Of a DNA stretch of 7,668 bases, positions 7,231 through 7,668 are shown in pieces. Position numbers and translations under genes: made by a program. The stretch covers positions 1 to 7,668 of the forward strand of contig JASLHL010000016.1 in NCBI GenBank assembly GCA_030152225.1, in the 5' to 3' direction. The DNA comes from Flavobacterium sp. (GTDB lineage Bacteria; Bacteroidota; Bacteroidia; Flavobacteriales; Flavobacteriaceae). Within the stretch, counting starts at the first letter, position 1, and every line of letters starts with the position of its first letter. The notes under the pieces were generated by a model that worked only from the letters and a program-made list of their open reading frames with translations, did not search any database and was not told the DNA's origin.

Positions 7231-7263
7231 CGTAGCGAAGTGTAGGTTCATCGAATACTAAAA
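7231..7263 (+). repeat. Diverged copy of the 59-bp repeat core
   Basis: Aligned without gaps to the beginning of the core repeat (7375-7407), 26 of 33 positions agree, including AGCG, GTAG, TTCAT and the closing A run. Five of the seven differences are transitions. It is truncated and lacks the CAAAATATCAACTAAG part, so it appears to be an older, decayed copy bordering the intact array. Confidence 0.7.
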
Positions 7264-7436
7264 AAAACTGTTTTTCGGCTTTCGGCTTTTGGTTCATTAC
7301 ATCTAGTTGAAAAAAAAATCTCTTATGAAGAGAAAATCAAACAAAGAACAAAGAACAAAGAACAAAGCGCAAATCGAAGCGTAGCGTAGATTCATTGAAC
7401 ACCAAAACAAAATATCAACTAAGTGAAATAAAGAAC
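7260..7436 (+). repeat. Long tandem repeat, copy 1 (177 bp)
   Basis: The unit runs from an A8 tract followed by CTGTTTTTCGGC, through a doubled TTCGGCT heptamer (7274-7287), a TAGTTGA-A9 segment, a short hairpin (7319-7333), three AAAGAAC heptamers (7343-7363), AAAGCGC, the 59-bp core (7371-7429) and a closing AAAGAAC. It is nearly identical to the next copy except for one substitution (T at 7302 versus C at 7479) and two additional AAAGAAC units. No product is encoded. Confidence 0.92.
7319..7333. other. Short perfect inverted repeat inside long repeat copy 1
   Basis: TCTCTT-ATG-AAGAGA forms a six-base-pair stem with a three-base loop. An A9 tract precedes it and AAATC follows. The stem is A/T-rich and there is no T run on the plus strand. 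On the minus strand the hairpin would be followed by nine Ts, so it could act as a weak terminator for leftward transcription. Confidence 0.5.
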
Positions 7437-7599
7437 AAAAAAAACTGTTTTTCGGCTTTCGGCTTTTGGTTCATTACACCTAGTTGAAAAAAAAATCTCT
7501 TATGAAGAGAAAATCAAACAAAGAACAAAGCGCAAATCGAAGCGTAGCGTAGATTCATTGAACACCAAAACAAAATATCAACTAAGTGAAATAAAGAGC
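7437..7599 (+). repeat. Long tandem repeat, copy 2 (163 bp)
   Basis: This copy has the same order of parts as copy 1 but only one AAAGAAC heptamer (7520-7526) before AAAGCGC, which accounts exactly for the 14-bp length difference. The 59-bp core at 7534-7592 is identical to the one in copy 1. It ends in AAAGAGC (7593-7599), a one-base variant of the heptamer that closes copy 1. Confidence 0.92.
7496..7510. other. Short perfect inverted repeat inside long repeat copy 2
   Basis: This is the identical TCTCTT-ATG-AAGAGA hairpin, exactly 177 bp after the first, again with an A9 tract on its left. It could act as a minus-strand hairpin plus U-tract terminator, but the stem is short and weak. Confidence 0.5.
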
Positions 7600-7668
7600 A
7601 AAGAACAAATCGAAGCGTAGCGTAGATTCATTGAACACCAAAACAAAATATCAACTAAGTGAAATAAA
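7600..7668 (+). repeat. Partial third repeat copy, core only, running off the right edge
   Basis: AAAGAAC (7600-7606) is followed directly by a third identical 59-bp core (7607-7665). The A8/CTGTTTTTCGGC half is absent between cores two and three, so this is a 73-bp tandem duplication of core plus two heptamers. The window ends three bases after the core, so further copies may follow. Confidence 0.88.

Larger units (their letters stand above)
7131..7668. other. Gene-free repeat field downstream of dus
   Basis: I see no credible coding region, RNA gene or intrinsic terminator in these 538 bases. Short minus-strand reading frames exist at the left, but they translate low-complexity heptamer repeats and are not believable genes. 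Reading left to right it holds a GTGARTG array, GGGAAAT and GGGAGAA arrays, a diverged copy of the 59-bp core, then two long tandem units and a partial third. From 7131 to 7229 the plus strand contains no C at all. The field continues past the right edge. Confidence 0.85.

Noticed and set aside
7260..7275. A8-CTG-T5 as a rho-independent terminator for dus.
   Set aside because: The possible stem is only five A-T pairs with no G-C support, and it lies about 130 bases beyond the stop inside a repeat unit.
7048..7297. Overlapping minus-strand reading frames over the end of dus and the heptamer arrays.
   Set aside because: Their translations are low-complexity Ser/Pro/His repeats that follow from the heptamers, they overlap dus antisense, and they show no recognisable start region.
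7260..7668. CRISPR-like array.
   Set aside because: The repeated units are contiguous and nearly identical over their whole length, there are no unique spacers of regular size, and no cas gene is nearby.

Overview
The window looks like chromosomal DNA of a member of the Bacteroidota, most likely the family Flavobacteriaceae. The reasons are the A+T-rich composition, the TAnnTTTG-type -7 promoter elements, the rarity of Shine-Dalgarno sequences, and the protein types present: a very large metallophosphoesterase-type lipoprotein, an HD domain joined to a PycTM-type membrane domain, and a long GAF-domain protein. I cannot name the genus. I see no transposase, integrase, tRNA, rRNA or CRISPR.

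Layout. (1) Positions 1-2463, minus strand: the first 821 codons of a very large lipoprotein gene that runs off the left edge. Its N-terminal half is a metallophosphoesterase-type domain whose metal-binding motifs are largely lost. Its second half carries motifs resembling atypical (HipA/FAM20/CotH-like) kinases. (2) Positions 2491-3648, plus strand: an HD-hydrolase domain fused to a C-terminal membrane domain of the Pycsar-effector (PycTM, formerly DUF5706) type. It starts only 27 bp from the lipoprotein gene, head to head. (3) Positions 3629-5995, minus strand: a 788-residue protein with a central GAF-like domain and an otherwise unassigned sequence. It converges on the HD gene with a 20-bp overlap of the 3' ends. 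(4) Positions 6135-7130, plus strand: a complete tRNA-dihydrouridine synthase gene, divergent from the GAF gene across a 139-bp intergenic region with outward-facing promoter elements. (5) Positions 7123-7668: no gene, but a dense repeat field. It begins inside the dus stop region with heptamer tandem repeats and continues as a tandem array of units of about 160-177 bp that runs off the right edge.

How the parts may work together. The tRNA-modification gene is housekeeping. The HD-PycTM and GAF genes are both of sensing or signalling type and share a 3' overlap, but no nucleotidyl cyclase is visible, so a complete Pycsar defence operon is not present here. The most notable points are the HD-PycTM fusion without an adjacent cyclase, the degenerate metallophosphoesterase joined to a kinase-like segment in one envelope protein, and the pervasive seven-base periodicity of the repeat field, in which gain or loss of heptamers is directly visible between copies.
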